NCBI GenBank assembly: GCA_031216915.1
Contig: CM062289.1
Coordinates: forward strand, 395,462,674-395,526,673
Reading direction: 5' to 3'
DNA: 64,000 bases
Origin: Pictodentalium vernedei
Lineage: Eukaryota > Mollusca > Scaphopoda > Dentaliida > Dentaliidae
Shown: positions 40,830-52,217 of the stretch, one piece after another
How positions within the stretch are numbered: position 1 is the stretch's first letter
Layout of the letters: each line of letters begins with the position of its first letter
Notes under the pieces: generated by a model
Databases searched by the model: none
The model's input: only the letters and a program-made list of their open reading frames with translations
Told to the model about the DNA's origin: nothing
Made by a program: the position numbers and the translations under genes

Positions 40830-41082
40830 CAAGCTAGAAAATAAGCAGACTGTCATCTGCAAAATGAGGTCCTCACTGGGTGAATTTAGTGATGCTACCC
40901 TGCACAGCAGGGTAGCATCACTAAATTTACCCTCTGGGAACCTCATTCTGAATCAGGGTCTCAAAACAAAACAGAAAGAGGTACCCAGATGATAAACTGG
41001 CCCACTGTATAGAATAGCATCATCAAATTCACCCTCTGGGGACCTTATTTTGCAAATGTCAGACTGTTTATTTTCAGGCCTA
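40830..41082. mobile_element. hAT-type MITE, family E (copy 4)
   Basis: CAAGCTAGAAAATAAGCAG ... TTTATTTTCAGGCCTA. The core GATGCTACCCTGCACAGCAG and its inverse is intact. Flanks TACGTGAC / TATGCGAC (two mismatches). Confidence 0.88.
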
Positions 41083-41166
41083 TATGCGACTGTTTGCAAT
41101 ATAGCTTACTACATGTAGTATATATATAGTTGCTTCTGTATTAATATTCTCAGTACAATTTGAAGG

Positions 41167-41600
41167 TACAGTGGAATCCTGTTAATTGAATAGTAGTCAC
41201 TTTGCCGGTGAAAATTATTCAATTAACAGGAGTATTCAATTAACAGGGACTGTATCACTTTCCTGTATTCTAGAGATAAACTTAGTATTTATTTTATTTT
41301 ATCTTGTTTGGCAGAGCTCAAAGAGCTCTGTCAAACAAGATTTAATAGATTAAAAGCCCATATTGGATGTACTCAGGCCAAATAGGTTTAAAAACAAAGG
41401 AAAACTGGTTAGAGTAGGGTAATTTCTCGACAGGTTACAAGATTTTTTATTCAATTAACAGGAGTTTACTCTATAACATATATTAAATTATCAGGTCAAA
41501 TTTGTATTGGGGTATGGTAAATGGTTTTGTGTTGGGAAATTATATTCAATTAACAGGGTTATTCAGTTAAGGGATATCCAATTAAGTGGGCTCCACTGTA
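41167..41600. mobile_element. pogo-like TA MITE (copy 2), intact
   Basis: TACAGTGGAATCCTGTTAATT ... GTGGGCTCCACTGTA (partial) with the TTGGCAGAGCTCAAAGAGCT core. Its three TTAA words near the left end are empty here, in contrast to 6462 and 20115. Confidence 0.92.
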
Positions 41601-42019
41601 ATATTTCTTATTCTTTTCACGTTTCTTTTCCTCCACAACAAATTCCCAATTGGTGCCTTTATGATGCAAATTTTCTCAATAACATAGGTTTGGACCTTTT
41701 TCCCAAAGTGGACCCAAGAATCCCTGTTATAAGTTATTGAATGAATTAATGGCAACATGGGCTGAGGTTTGCGGCTTATTTATGTTCAACTGAGATGTGG
41801 AGCATCAAGATGAAATACCCTGTAAGCTCTGAGCGACAAATCTCAGACCATGTTACAATCTATTCATCGCAATAAAGGCAACTTTAATGAAAACATGTTT
41901 TGTATTTAAACCTCTTGTGTACCCCACAACTTCACTGGACAAATAATAAATAAATGAGATAAAGGTCAATGTCACTCCATGTTAGTTCAAACCGTAAAAT
42001 GATCTGTAATTTTAACAAC
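41601..42019. other. No gene seen
   Basis: Unassigned AT-rich DNA. Confidence 0.4.
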
Positions 42020-42027
42020 CCTTAATT

Positions 42028-42855
42028 TAGGGCTGTCGCGATTATTCGATTAGTCGACTAACCGTCGACTATTGAAGTAGTCAATGTTTTTTATTTTTAG
42101 TCGATCGTCGTTCATTTTCAAGGTGGTACACGTCTACTACACGTCGGGGCTAAATTGCATTGTTTTGTGAAGGTGAATAACTTTAAATATCTAACCATAG
42201 TTAACATTCATATCCGAAAGACTGTACGACTGTCACTGACTGTGTAAGAAAGAACACTCACAGTTACTCGAGAAGAATAGATTCTTCTGAATTTCTCCAG
42301 TCTTGTACACACGAATGCACCCATTGGAAAACCCAAAGCGCGGAAGTGACAAAATTATGACGAACGTCAGAATGTCAGATCACTTCTCAAAGTTCGGAAC
42401 TTCAGACTAAGATCCAATTATAACAACTGAAGAGGGAATGCATAGATCTCAATGTTCAAAATTTCGAGAAACTTATTGCAGAAAGGAAACATATGCAGGA
42501 ACGTTCTTTGGTAAATTTATTTTAATAACATCGGCTTCAATCTAGTTCAAACTTGGACCCGCAGTCAGTAATATTATTTTTGGGGTTGGTACGTCCTACA
42601 GGACGTACCAACCCCAAAAATTATATTACGGACTGTGGGTCCAAGATTGGACTACATGTAGCTTCAGTCGGGACCGATTTGTTGTTCCCACAACCCCACT
42701 TCGTCTGAACACACTGGTGCCATTGTCATTTTCAGAGTTTTACGAACAGAAGAATGATTTGCTAAAAAATCATGGGAAGCGACTATTAATCGACTAACTG
42801 TCGATTACTGGTCACGATTAGTCGATTACAAAAAATGATAGTCGCGACAGCCCTA
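42028..42855. mobile_element. hAT-type element, TAGGGCTGTCGCGAT termini, 8-bp TSD
   Basis: TAGGGCTGTCGCGATTATTCG / ATAGTCGCGACAGCCCTA (inverted, partial). Flanks CCTTAATT on both sides (42020-42027 and 42856-42863). Sub-terminal GATTAGTCGACTAACCG repeats. Central hairpin GGGGTTGGTACGTCCTACAG and its inverse at about 42578-42622. No ORF. Confidence 0.93.
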
Positions 42856-42863
42856 CCTTAATT

Positions 42864-44148
42864 CATAACATCGTCTGCATCACATGTGAAATATCTAGAG
42901 AAATGAAGCAAGTCACTCCATTGATGAAATAATTGCGAAAGGGGCAACATGACTTCAAATATTTCACGTGGTGATGCTACTAGAGCTGTAAACATAGAAA
43001 AAACTATGCAAGCTTCTGTCCAATCTGAGAGTAAGGATTTTAGTCTTATTGGAACATTATGTGAGCAGGGCAGAGATGGCGAGTATTGGAATTTTGAGTT
43101 TCCTAGTCCCTCCCCCTAGTTGGAAATTCTCTACAAGAAACATTTTGAAAATGAAGCCAAGAAAGAGAGCATAAAATTGATTCTAGTAACTGAAATGCCA
43201 AAACATTTATGATAGAATTATCAGGGTTATTATAATTTGGTATTATTCTAGGAATTAATATGTGCTAAACAAATGCTCAAGCTGAGAACTTTGAGCAATT
43301 CACATTGTCCTAACATTAAATCAGATCTTATGCAGGAATGATCAATTTTCGATGTTTCATCATTTTGTAACCATGAATGATGGAAATTAACTGAGGATAA
43401 TGATTTTACATGATGTGATTTTCTTCAAGTGCATTTCAAGTATTTTTTTTATTATGATAAGTAACGTACTATAGAAATCTTGTACCAATTGACATCATGC
43501 ATACTTATGAAGCACACAATGTAGTTGTAAATAGTAACAGTTGGAATTTTTGCTGATTTGAAACCGAGTTATTATATTGGGAAGTAAAGGAGACATCAGC
43601 ATTACCAAAGAAGCTCTAAAATCCAGATAGATGGAATTTCCAACTACTCATTACCTGCCTTCCGAATTTCCAACAAAAGGAAGTTTTGGCCAGGACTGGG
43701 GATGGGGATGGGGAAGGGGGAGGGGTGGAGGACCCCCTCAATTGCCACATCCTTGGAGGGGAGGGTATATCACGGTATCAGTTTGATATTTGTTATCTGA
43801 ATTAACTGAGATTTGTTGATGGTAGCAAAGTGGAATTCACGCCATGAAAATTCAGAATACCACAGCGACATAAATGCCACTGCCAATGAGCTTGACACTG
43901 GCATTCTTTTGCCAGCATAAATCATATGTACAGTAATTTTGTGATTTTCAAATGCACCTTAACCTTCAAAGGCCTATTTTAGGCTTTTGCAACTTCAAAA
44001 GATGTGCCATTAACATGCCATCATAAGGAGGTCCTACTGACAATAGATAAATCACCTGAGCATTGATTTCTAGTCAAGTCTTAGCTGCCTGTTAGAAATC
44101 ACTAAACAAATGGACATGTTTAGATTGTAGTAGCATGGGAATACAAGA
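42864..44148. other. No gene seen
   Basis: A 56-codon frame opens at ATG 42951 but has no recognised motif and is too short to call. Bases 44065-44103 carry a decayed CTAGTCAAGTCTTAGCTGCC core. Confidence 0.45.
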
Positions 44149-44396
44149 CACCTGGTAGAGTGCTGGAAGCCCATATTTGGGCTTTATTCTTAAGTGTAAG
44201 TACCACAACTTGAAGGCTCATATTCACTGGATTTACTTAGTATTATCTTTGAAGTGATATTATTTAGTCTGTAAGGGTTTGCCTTGTTACAGTTTGTGGG
44301 AGAGTGCCCATAGGCACTCTCCCATAAATTGTAACAAGGCAAAGATATGTGTACAAGATTTGATGACCAAAAATAATTTAGCACTCTACCAGTTAA
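44149..44396. mobile_element. TTAA MITE, family D (copy 1)
   Basis: CTGGTAGAGTGCTGGAAGCC ... TAGCACTCTACCAGTTAA. Core hairpin GGGAGAGTGCCCATAGGCAC plus GCCTTGTTACA and its inverse. The left TTAA is eroded. Confidence 0.82.
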
Positions 44397-44514
44397 CAAA
44401 ACGGAAAAGAAAATCAATCACTTTTTTCAGGAAAATGAGCCTTTCAACAGTTATCAAACCGCAACAAGGCATTATTAGTAACAAATGTAGTGGAAATATG
44501 AAAATTCTGACAGT

Positions 44515-44606
44515 TTCGATATTCAATGATGGCTTTGGTTCAGTTTTTTTGGTATGCCCATGATATCAGTATCAGTTTTGGTTTTTTGGTATATTGCACA
44601 TCTCTA
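44515..44606. mobile_element. Fragment of the TAGAGATGGG hAT-type MITE
   Basis: GGTTTTTTGGTATATTGCAC then ATCTCTA is the inverse of the left end of the element at 26878 (TAGAGATGGGCAATATACCG). Confidence 0.55.
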
Positions 44607-44725
44607 GAGAAGGGCACATTGTGTCAAGAATGAGGTTAATTCATGGACTTTCAAGGGTCCTTCAGGCAATTCTCAAGACCTTTTAAACAATTTTTGAGTC
44701 TAGTCCTCACTATTTTCATACAACT

Positions 44726-44939
44726 TTAACTGGTAGAGTGCTGGAAGCCCATATTTGGGCTTTATTCTGAAGTGTCGGTACCACAATTTAATGGCTTCAT
44801 ATTCTGTGGATGTACTTCATATTATCTTTGAAGTGATATTATTTTATCTGTTAGGATTTGCCTTGTTACAATTGTAACAAGGCAAAGATGCACAAAGAAA
44901 TTTTAAGGACCAAAAGTAATTTAGCACTCTACCAGTTAA
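44726..44939. mobile_element. TTAA MITE, family D (copy 2)
   Basis: TTAACTGGTAGAGTGCTGG ... CACTCTACCAGTTAA. The core has shrunk to GCCTTGTTACAATTGTAACA; it lacks the inner stem of copy 1. Confidence 0.87.
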
Positions 44940-44989
44940 GTAAACAGTAGAGTTATCAGTTTCACAAGAGCTACACCAGGCATTGCATA

Positions 44990-45345
44990 ATATGCAGTCT
45001 CCTCATAAGTTGAAGCTACAAGCCAAGTTTGAAAACTGTAGCAAAGGGCCATAACTCTGGTGGAAATGGTCAGGTGGAGCAGAAATTCAATACCAACATG
45101 TATGCTGATATGTTTATTCTACAAACGTTATTTTTGGAAGCCAACAAAGGGACCAATTTTGTACAAAGTGCTATAACTCTGGTGAAAATAGGCAGACAGA
45201 GCTAAAATTCAATACCAACCTGTATTCTCATATGTTAATGTTACCAATTAAACAAAATCTGAAAAGTCTAGGACAAATCATGCAGAGCTATTGCACTGAA
45301 ACCAAAAAGTTTACGGACAGACAAATGGCCCGACGGACAGACCAA
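44990..45345 (+). repeat. Diverged two-unit tandem repeat, pearl-like core
   Basis: Two units of about 115 bp (GCCATAACTCTGGTGGAAAT / GCTATAACTCTGGTGAAAAT; AATTCAATACCAAC in each), followed by GACAGACAAATGGCCCGACG. The 'cataactctgg' core plus a GACG-type tail is typical of pearl-like repeats. Ends not found. Confidence 0.6.
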
Positions 45346-45614
45346 TAACATAACTTTCAAGGACTACAGTGAACCCTGTGTGAGTTATGCTACTATTCTA
45401 TTCATTTGCATCCGATTTCAAGTGTGTATCACACCTACAAGAATAAGCCTTTCAGTTTGAAGCATGCTGCACTGCTTGTGCTTCACCTCATTTCTAAATG
45501 GTTCATTAGTTGAAAAGTTAATGCAGCGCCTTGGAAAATCCATTTTTGATGAGCACTGTAACAGATGTTTTCTCAAGCAATGGGCACTGGATCATTTTTC
45601 TGTATTGGGGTATG

Positions 45615-45700
45615 TCACCTATAACAGCTAGGGTAACTTCAGGTCAGACAGTTTTACTTGTGGAGGAAGCCAGAGCACCCAGTTATTCATCAAGTAATTG
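45615..45700 (-). mobile_element. SINE fragment
   Basis: GACAGTTTTACTTGTGGAGG and AAGCCAGAGCACCCAG match the SINE body near its 3' end. Confidence 0.55.
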
Positions 45701-46863
45701 CATCAGTTCTACAAACTTCTACAAAAGTTCTTCTTTGTTAAAATTTCATTCGATTTTGTTATGCCAACTATAATAGCTTCTTTTTCGACTTTTTTTTCTG
45801 GATGTGGATTTCACTATGAATCCGGATCCGAAAAAGACAGGCAGGCCTTAAAATCTGTCACAACTCTCCTGAATTGATTTTAATTCTCACAAACTCCTGA
45901 TGCACGAAAAAAGTTTCAGTTTTTAAACTAAGGGTGTGACTCTCCCAGATGGGCTGTCTATCCCCCCCCCCCCACCCCTGCCGCCATGATTATTCTAAGA
46001 CAAAATGGGGCATAATTCTGGCAAAAAAGTCTGATCAAACTATAATCGTAGGTGCACAGGTTCCCATGGTAGTGAACATCCATAGCAAGTTTCAAAGGAA
46101 TCTATACATTAACATTTTGCAGGCCTGGCATTCTTAAAAATGCAGGAGGGCTAAAAATCGCTCCCCTTGCATGGCCTGGGGAGCGATTACCACTCCTCAA
46201 GCTTACTTTTTTAAGGCGAGCAAAAACAATCGCTCTCCTGAAAATGTCAGGCCTGAATTTGAGAAAATCTCTGAACAAAATTCAGGCCAATGCAGCTGCT
46301 ATTTCAAGTCAAAAAGGGCCATAATTCTGGCAAAAAAATAATACCAAGTTTCGAGCAGAATGGTCCATAAACATCTGAGAAAATCTGTACAAAATTAAAA
46401 AAAATTGCTGGTTTTGTTGAGTGAATCTTTGCATAAATAAATTCTCGGATACTTGTCAAAATATAAGCCCTGGTTTTGCTGATGGAAGTTATAGTTAAGT
46501 GGCAGTGGTTTTTAGTAAAGTCTTGGCTGCCTGAATAGGCAGCCAAGACTTCACTAGACACCACTGCAAGTGAAAGTGTTACCTTATTATGAGGAAGTAA
46601 AAAATAAATAAAATTCTTCAGGCCTTTTATGACACTTCCAGAATCTATGACAAGTATCAAATGAATGTTTTGCATGAATCAAAGATGATTCTCATTGTTT
46701 TTCATGCGAGAATCATTTGTGAGAGTCAATTCTCGCATGAATTTTAAGCCCAGAAAGGTCACAACAAAATGACTGAATCCAGTCTGGATCCAGAAAAAAA
46801 GTTTGTTCCGACTCCACTCCCCATGATTGGCTACTTTTCTGCAGGCTTGAATGAACATTAATT
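45701..46863. other. No gene; several inverted repeats
   Basis: Bases 46150-46200 (ATCGCTCCCC / GGGGAGCGAT), 46497-46568 (AAAGTCTTGGCTGCCTG / CAGGCAGCCAAGACTT-like) and 46690-46745 (ATGCGAGAATCA / ATTCTCGCAT) are hairpins, probably MITE cores. Poly(C) at about 45962. No coding signal. Confidence 0.5.
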
Positions 46864-47582
46864 TTAACTTTTAAAGACATAATTTCGGCTTTGATAACTT
46901 TTTAATGTGAAAGAACAGGTGCCCCACTATGCATTGTTTGGGTAAACTCAAAACTAGAGCTGTCACGATTTTTGAATTTAGGAATCGATTAATCGTCGCA
47001 AATAATCAATTATAATCAAATAATCGTACATAGATGACCCCTCCCCACATTTCCCTCTCTTTAAGTTGTTAAAAATGAAGTTCAAGTCAGTTGACCTACC
47101 TCAAGTAAACAACGAAGACGATCCTCTTTTAGGTACATTCAAAGCTTTGATGTTCTGAACTTTTGAACCGTCAGTGTTATAATCAAGACCGGTCGGCAGT
47201 TGCGAACTTGCAAGCTAAGCCAAGCTTTGAATGTTCCTAAAAGGCAAATGCTTCTAACGGCTTCTTGAGATTTAACGTCGATGTTCTTGACCCTTTACCT
47301 TAAGAAACAATAGTTTTTTTCATTTTTTTTAATTATTAAACGTCTAAAACGGGGTAAAATTTACCGATTCTTCGACAACGAAAAATATTAATCGATTTCG
47401 GCATGATCGATCAGCAATTGATTAATCGAATAATCGTGACAGCCCTACTCAAAACTTGTTTTCTAAGTATCTTGTCAGTTATTTCTAGGCAAGTCTTGAC
47501 TAGAAACAACTGCAAAGCCACATGAGGTAGACTTTCAAAGTATAGCAGAAATATATAAAACTCTACAGGCCCTAAGGGTTAA
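46864..47582. mobile_element. TTAA MITE, family G, split by a hAT-type element
   Basis: Left TTAACTTTTAAAGACATAAT, right CAGGCCCTAAGGGTTAA, core TTTCTAGGCAAGTCTTGACT. The parts are separated by the element at 46955. Related words are at 39575 and 40157. Confidence 0.6.
46955..47447. mobile_element. hAT-type element, TAGAGCTGTCACGATT termini (one-armed copy)
   Basis: TAGAGCTGTCACGATT / AATCGTGACAGCCCTA. Flanks CTCAAAAC on both sides (46947-46954 and 47448-47455). Same family as 60818. The stretch CAAAGCTTTGATGTTCTGAA ... GGCAGTTGCGAAC is present, but its inverse partner arm is almost absent. Confidence 0.93.
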
Positions 47583-48206
47583 AAAATTGTACATGAGATA
47601 ACTTGAGAGAAAATATTTAAATTCGACAATATTACCTGTTGGCTAGGAAGTCCCATCCAATCTAAAATATATATGCCTAGTGATGGTTTACCTATAGATT
47701 GAGTAATAATATGTAACAGATGGTGTTCCACAAAACTTCTCGGTTTCAATTGATACTTTGTCAAGAAAAATCAATATTCTTTCTCGACAGCAGCTTGTAT
47801 GCTGGTAAATATATGAACATACTTAGGCTTATATTGAAATGGCAAGTTGTTTAACACATGCAGGTCAATAATTTGAATTCCGTGTAGGTAGTTAAGTACA
47901 TAAATGAATAAATCAACACAACTTCATTCATTGTCTGATGGAGAGGAAGACCAATTTGTAGGTAATTAAAATTCAATACTTTTGAAATTTGAAATTCAAA
48001 AATGCCAGATAATGCTGAAAGTAAAAACACCAGGTAAATTTCGATCTATTGCCCTTACAAACTTTATTTTAACTTTTGGCAATTGGTATGGCAACCAAAC
48101 ACATCAAATTCAGCCCAAAATGTTTATAAAAAAGATACCTGACACATGGGATTGTCAATCATGGAACATGAACATTTCTGATGCCTGGAAACAAATTCTG
48201 CTCTTG
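47583..48206. other. No gene seen
   Basis: Unassigned. A frame at 47982 contains a PGKFRSIALTN stretch faintly like a LINE reverse transcriptase, but too little to call. Confidence 0.4.
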
Positions 48207-48218
48207 GACTGTTTATAT

Positions 48219-48504
48219 TTATTTATTGGTGTTTTAAGGTCACATATTTCTGCACAATGGCTAATCATGACCATGGCAGTTTTACGGGTGGAGGAAGCCG
48301 GAGTACCCAGAGAGAACCACCGAGCAACGGCAAGCAACTGTCTGCTCCCCAACATACTAACTCTACACAAGCAGGATTAGCAGTGGTTGAAGACAGGAGC
48401 ACCAACGTCATGCAGTACACCTTAGTGCACAGTGCCACCGTGCACCCACATGGGCAATGGGGGTAAAGTGACTTGCCCAAGGACACAAGCCACCGCGCCC
48501 CCTC
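48219..48504 (-). mobile_element. tRNA-derived SINE, 5'-truncated, with 12-bp TSD
   Basis: Flanks GACTGTTTATAT (48207-48218 and 48505-48516). Tail TTTATTGGTGTTTTAAGGTC; the body ends at GTGTCCTTGGGCAAGTCACT (minus strand) followed by a shortened head. The tail TTAA is empty. Confidence 0.9.
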
Positions 48505-48546
48505 GACTGTTTATATACAGGTAAAAGATGAAAAAGGCGATGTATA

Positions 48547-48795
48547 TTAACCTTTTACCCAACGAATCGCCCGCATCCGCCCGCGTAATATGCAAATTCA
48601 GCAGTTGAAAAAATATTATTTTTCAAAATATTTCAACAAAACCATATCATGTGACCCCTCGTTGGAACGAGCTCGTCGAGCTCGTTCCAATGAGTGGTCA
48701 CATGATATGGTTTTGTTGAAATTTTTTGAAAAATTTGAAAAAATGATATTTAAAATAATAAATTTTGATATTGTCTGCGTTGGGTAAAGGGTTAA
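48547..48795 (-). mobile_element. TTAA MITE, family A (copy 14)
   Basis: TTAA flanks, perfect core GAACGAGCTCGTCGAGCTCG with one stem mismatch (GAGTGG). Confidence 0.93.
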
Positions 48796-49094
48796 GTTGT
48801 GCTCTGGCCTGGAAATAAAGAGTTTACATCTTAACTTGTTAGCAAGCTACTGTCACAATGTATAATAATAATTCTAGTAACAGAAAGAAATCTGACATCC
48901 AACAACAATAACTCTGATTTAACGATACTGAAGTTTAAAAAACAAAAAAACTATAAAAGGAAAATGGTATAAAATATTTGACACTGTAAGGTTTACAGCA
49001 GGCTCCAGCAAAAATTTGATTCGAAATTCGATTCAAAAGTCAATATTCGATTCGATTTGAAATTGGAGATTCAAATATTTTCGAATATGCTTTG

Positions 49095-49740
49095 GCCAGA
49101 AGTTTGTGACAGTTCGGAGTAGAAATGTAACTGACTTGTAGCGGTAACAGTGTCTGTAGTGATGTAAATGACTTGTAGCAGTAACAGTGTTTGTAGCGAT
49201 GTAGCTACAGCAGAAATGTAACTGACTTGTGGCGGTAACAGGGTTTGTAGTAATGTAACTGACTTGTAGCAATAACAGTGTTTGTATCCATGTAGCTACA
49301 GCAGAAATGTAACTGACTTGTAGCAGTAACAGTGTTTATAGCGATGTAACTGACTTGTAGCAGTAACAGTGTTTATAGAGATGTAACTGACTAGTTGCAG
49401 TAACAGTGTTTGAAGTGATGTAGCTGTAGCTTGTGACGGTAACAGTGTTTGTAGCCACATCGTCATCGCTACAAACACTGTTAGCACTACAAGTCAGTTA
49501 AATTTCTACTCCGAACTGTCACAAACTTACTTGTAGCGGTAACAGTGTTTATAGCGATGTAACTGACTTGTAGCAGTAACAGTGTTTATAGAGATGTAAC
49601 TGACTTGTAGCAGTAACAGTGTTTGTAGTGATGTAGCTGTAGCTTGTGACGGTAACATTGTTTGTAGCTACATCGTCATCGCTACAAACACTGTTAGCAC
49701 TACAAGTCAGTTAAATTTCTACTCCGAACTGTCACAAACT
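49095..49740. repeat. Irregular tandem array from an expanded palindrome
   Basis: About a dozen repeats of GTAACTGACTTGTAGC plus GTAACAGTGTTTGTAG (spacing roughly 37-55 bp), with two inverted blocks (ATCGCTACAAACACTG at about 49468 and 49680). The sister element has the same motif once, as a simple palindrome (21113-21190). Confidence 0.85.
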
Positions 49741-50276
49741 TACGGCCAATGTATATTAAAAAATATTCAAATTTTGTAGCTACATTGCTACAAACACTGT
49801 TACTTCTACATCCGTTCGTTTCAACTTATTGTGCATTATGACCAGTGACCATTTATGAAAATTTTATGTTTCAAACTTTGAAAAGTTATTCGGCTGTTCA
49901 ACTTCTCTAAAGGATTTGTTCCATAACACGATCACATTATTTTATATTGAGTATTGTTCTGTTCGATCACAGTTATTGGATACATCGTCAAAATCAATGG
50001 TTTTCTAAAAGAATACCCCTGATTATTATATAAACAGAAGTAGCGCAGGCTTTGATTTGAAAGTGGATTGACTCCATTCGGCATTGAATTATTGTTTCCT
50101 TTTAGAAAATCCACGTTTTTATTTAAAACAAATGGCTTCACCACCAAAATGGAATCATTCCAATTTAAAATGAATTTTTTTTCAAGAAAACATTTGATAA
50201 AAGTAAGGTATCGGTGCTATCAGTCAGGTTCGTATGAAAATGTTTATTGCTGCCGGGGATATTATTTTAGAAAAAA

Positions 50277-50914
50277 CAAGAGCACCGCTGGGCATTGCAT
50301 CATACGCCCGTGAACTGTTCAAATTGTACCATTTTAACACATTTGCAATTTTTTTAGAGTGCAAGAAATTTATACTGGCATATATATATATGTTACGGTC
50401 AGACTTTGAAATCAGTGATTTTGTGAAATGACTAAATTTTTCAGTCATTTGAGAAAAAGACTAACAAGTTTGAAGCCAATCGAAAAACAAATACTAAAGT
50501 TATCATCCGGAAACCAAATATTTGACGAAGAATTCTAAGTCCAACAGGGGCCATAATTCAGGCAAAAATTGTTCAGACCGACCCCATATTCGAACTTGAT
50601 CTGTATTTTGTTGTGATTAAACCACATACCAAGTTTGGAGCCAATCGGAAAACAAATACTAAAGTTATCATCCGGAAACCAAATATTTGACGAATTCTAA
50701 GTCCAAATGGGGCCATAATTCAGGCGAAAAATGTTCGGACCGACCCCATATTCAAACTTGACCTGTATTTTGTTGTGATTAAACCACATACCACATTTGG
50801 AGCCAATCGGAAAACAAATACTAAAGTTATTGTTCGGAAACCAAACGGACGGACGGACAGACGGACGAACAACGCCATACTATAATACGTCCCGTTTTTC
50901 AAACAGGCGTATAA
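50277..50914 (+). mobile_element. Pearl-like tandem-repeat element, family P3
   Basis: Starts CAAGAGCACCGCTGGGC; ATACGCCCGT soon after is inverse to the 3' end. It has about 2.3 units of roughly 165 bp (GCCAATCGGAAAACAAATAC, GGGGCCATAATTCAGGC), then GGACGGACGGACAGACGG, and an end hairpin ACGTCCCGTTT / AAACAGGCGT finishing TATAA. Inserted in host copy 2. Confidence 0.8.
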
Positions 50915-51013
50915 AAACCTGCAGCAATAAATAGTTTCAAACGATTCGATTCGTTTTCACTAATTTTACTTGATTCGATCAAAATTGGCAATTCGCAGGT
51001 GCCTAGTTTACAG

Positions 51014-51535
51014 AAAAATAAAACAGAAATACTTATCAGTTAGTCTAAAATACAGTTCAATAGAATCCAGTAATAGGTATGATGAAGAAAGTATTGTAAT
51101 GTCCAAAAATGTATCTGTAGAAACAGTTTCCAATAAATTGTAATGAAATGTTCACTCAAAATTCCAGCGGTATCCAATAAATTCCAATGAAGCACTCACC
51201 AAAATTTAAATAGAAGAATAAATGGGCTTCAAATTCTGGAAACACTTCTCCGATACAAAATGACACACAGGTATTGAAAATAATATTATTTAGAAAAAAT
51301 AATCTCAGCTGCTATCTAAAATAATGCTCTATCCTGTAATAATCTCCAGTGTTCAATGAATGCTGAATGTATAGACAATAGTCACTTCTTACTGCTGTGT
51401 ATCTAAGATGAAACCATCAGACAAATGACTGAGATAAAATGAGTGATGTTCCATTATAAAGTCATCAAATGGAAAGTCCATGAAAGAAAAATTTTTCCAA
51501 TGTTCTTTTGTTCCACTAATTCCTGATTGGCTGAA
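51014..51535. other. No gene seen
   Basis: Unassigned; ATCCAATAAATT-type words recur near 51130-51185. Confidence 0.4.
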
Positions 51536-51785
51536 TTAACCCTTTACCCAATGTAATGGCCAAAACCGGCCAGCGTTATTCTCAAAAGCGCCAATTAATT
51601 TTTATTTTATTTTCATTTTTGTCTCAAAAACATTGGTTATGGCCCCTCTTTGGAACGAGCTCGTCAAGCTCGTTCCAATGAGGGGGTCATAACCAATGTT
51701 TTTGAGACAAAAAATGAAAAAAATGAGTTATTCAAGAATTTGTTTTGCGAGTGTCGTCTTCTTTTCATGTTAGGTAAAGGGTTAA
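51536..51785 (+). mobile_element. TTAA MITE, family B (copy 7)
   Basis: TTAA flanks. Core GAACGAGCTCGTCAAGCTCG; stem word CATTGGTTATGGCCCC, slightly diverged. Confidence 0.92.
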
Positions 51786-52205
51786 ATCACCTCATTAAGT
51801 TTCTTGATGATTTTGCCCAATTTCCATGCCAGCTAGACAGAACATGCAGTGTTTCCTATAAAAACACTACAACATAATAAACTTCCTATACAAGGTCTAT
51901 TGAGGAAGAGTTAAAATGATTGTCAGATGATCTGTTCGGAGAGTGAATTCAACAACACTAATAATGAGATAACTGACACAGACTTTGAGATCAAAGTAGA
52001 CGAGAAAGTTAACTGTGTTGCTTCGGCTTCTTTGGCAGTGGGTGAACTGCTCATGCCTTAATAGTTAATACTGTTAACAGCATAGTTATTTGAACTTGTC
52101 TCCATGCAGTCATACTCTTTTATTAAAACTATTGTATAGTTTTGATAAAAGAGTATGGCTTTAGTCAGACTAAGTCGGACACAACTTATGTCTACATTTT
52201 TATTG
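51786..52205. other. No gene; one hairpin
   Basis: Bases 52108-52161: CATACTCTTTTATTAAAACTA and its inverse form a hairpin (partial). The rest is unassigned. Confidence 0.5.
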
Positions 52206-52217
52206 TACAGTGGAGCC

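Larger units (their letters stand above)
48999..51005. mobile_element. hAT-type element, host copy 2 (DIRS-free)
   Basis: Same family as 20932-28614. Ends CAGGCTCCAGCAAAAATTTG / CAATTCGCAGGTGCCTA. Flanks GTTTACAG on both sides (48991-48998 and 51006-51013). At 50016-50022 it shows the sequence that is interrupted by the DIRS element in copy 1. It carries an expanded tandem array (49095-49740) and a pearl-like element (50277). Confidence 0.9.

Noticed and set aside
42951..43121. Short frame of 56 codons starting at an ATG
   Set aside because: No motif, no conserved copy in the window and a common length by chance.
47982..48150. Possible LINE reverse transcriptase fragment (PGKFRSIALTN)
   Set aside because: Only one weak motif with no flanking RT blocks; chance similarity is likely.
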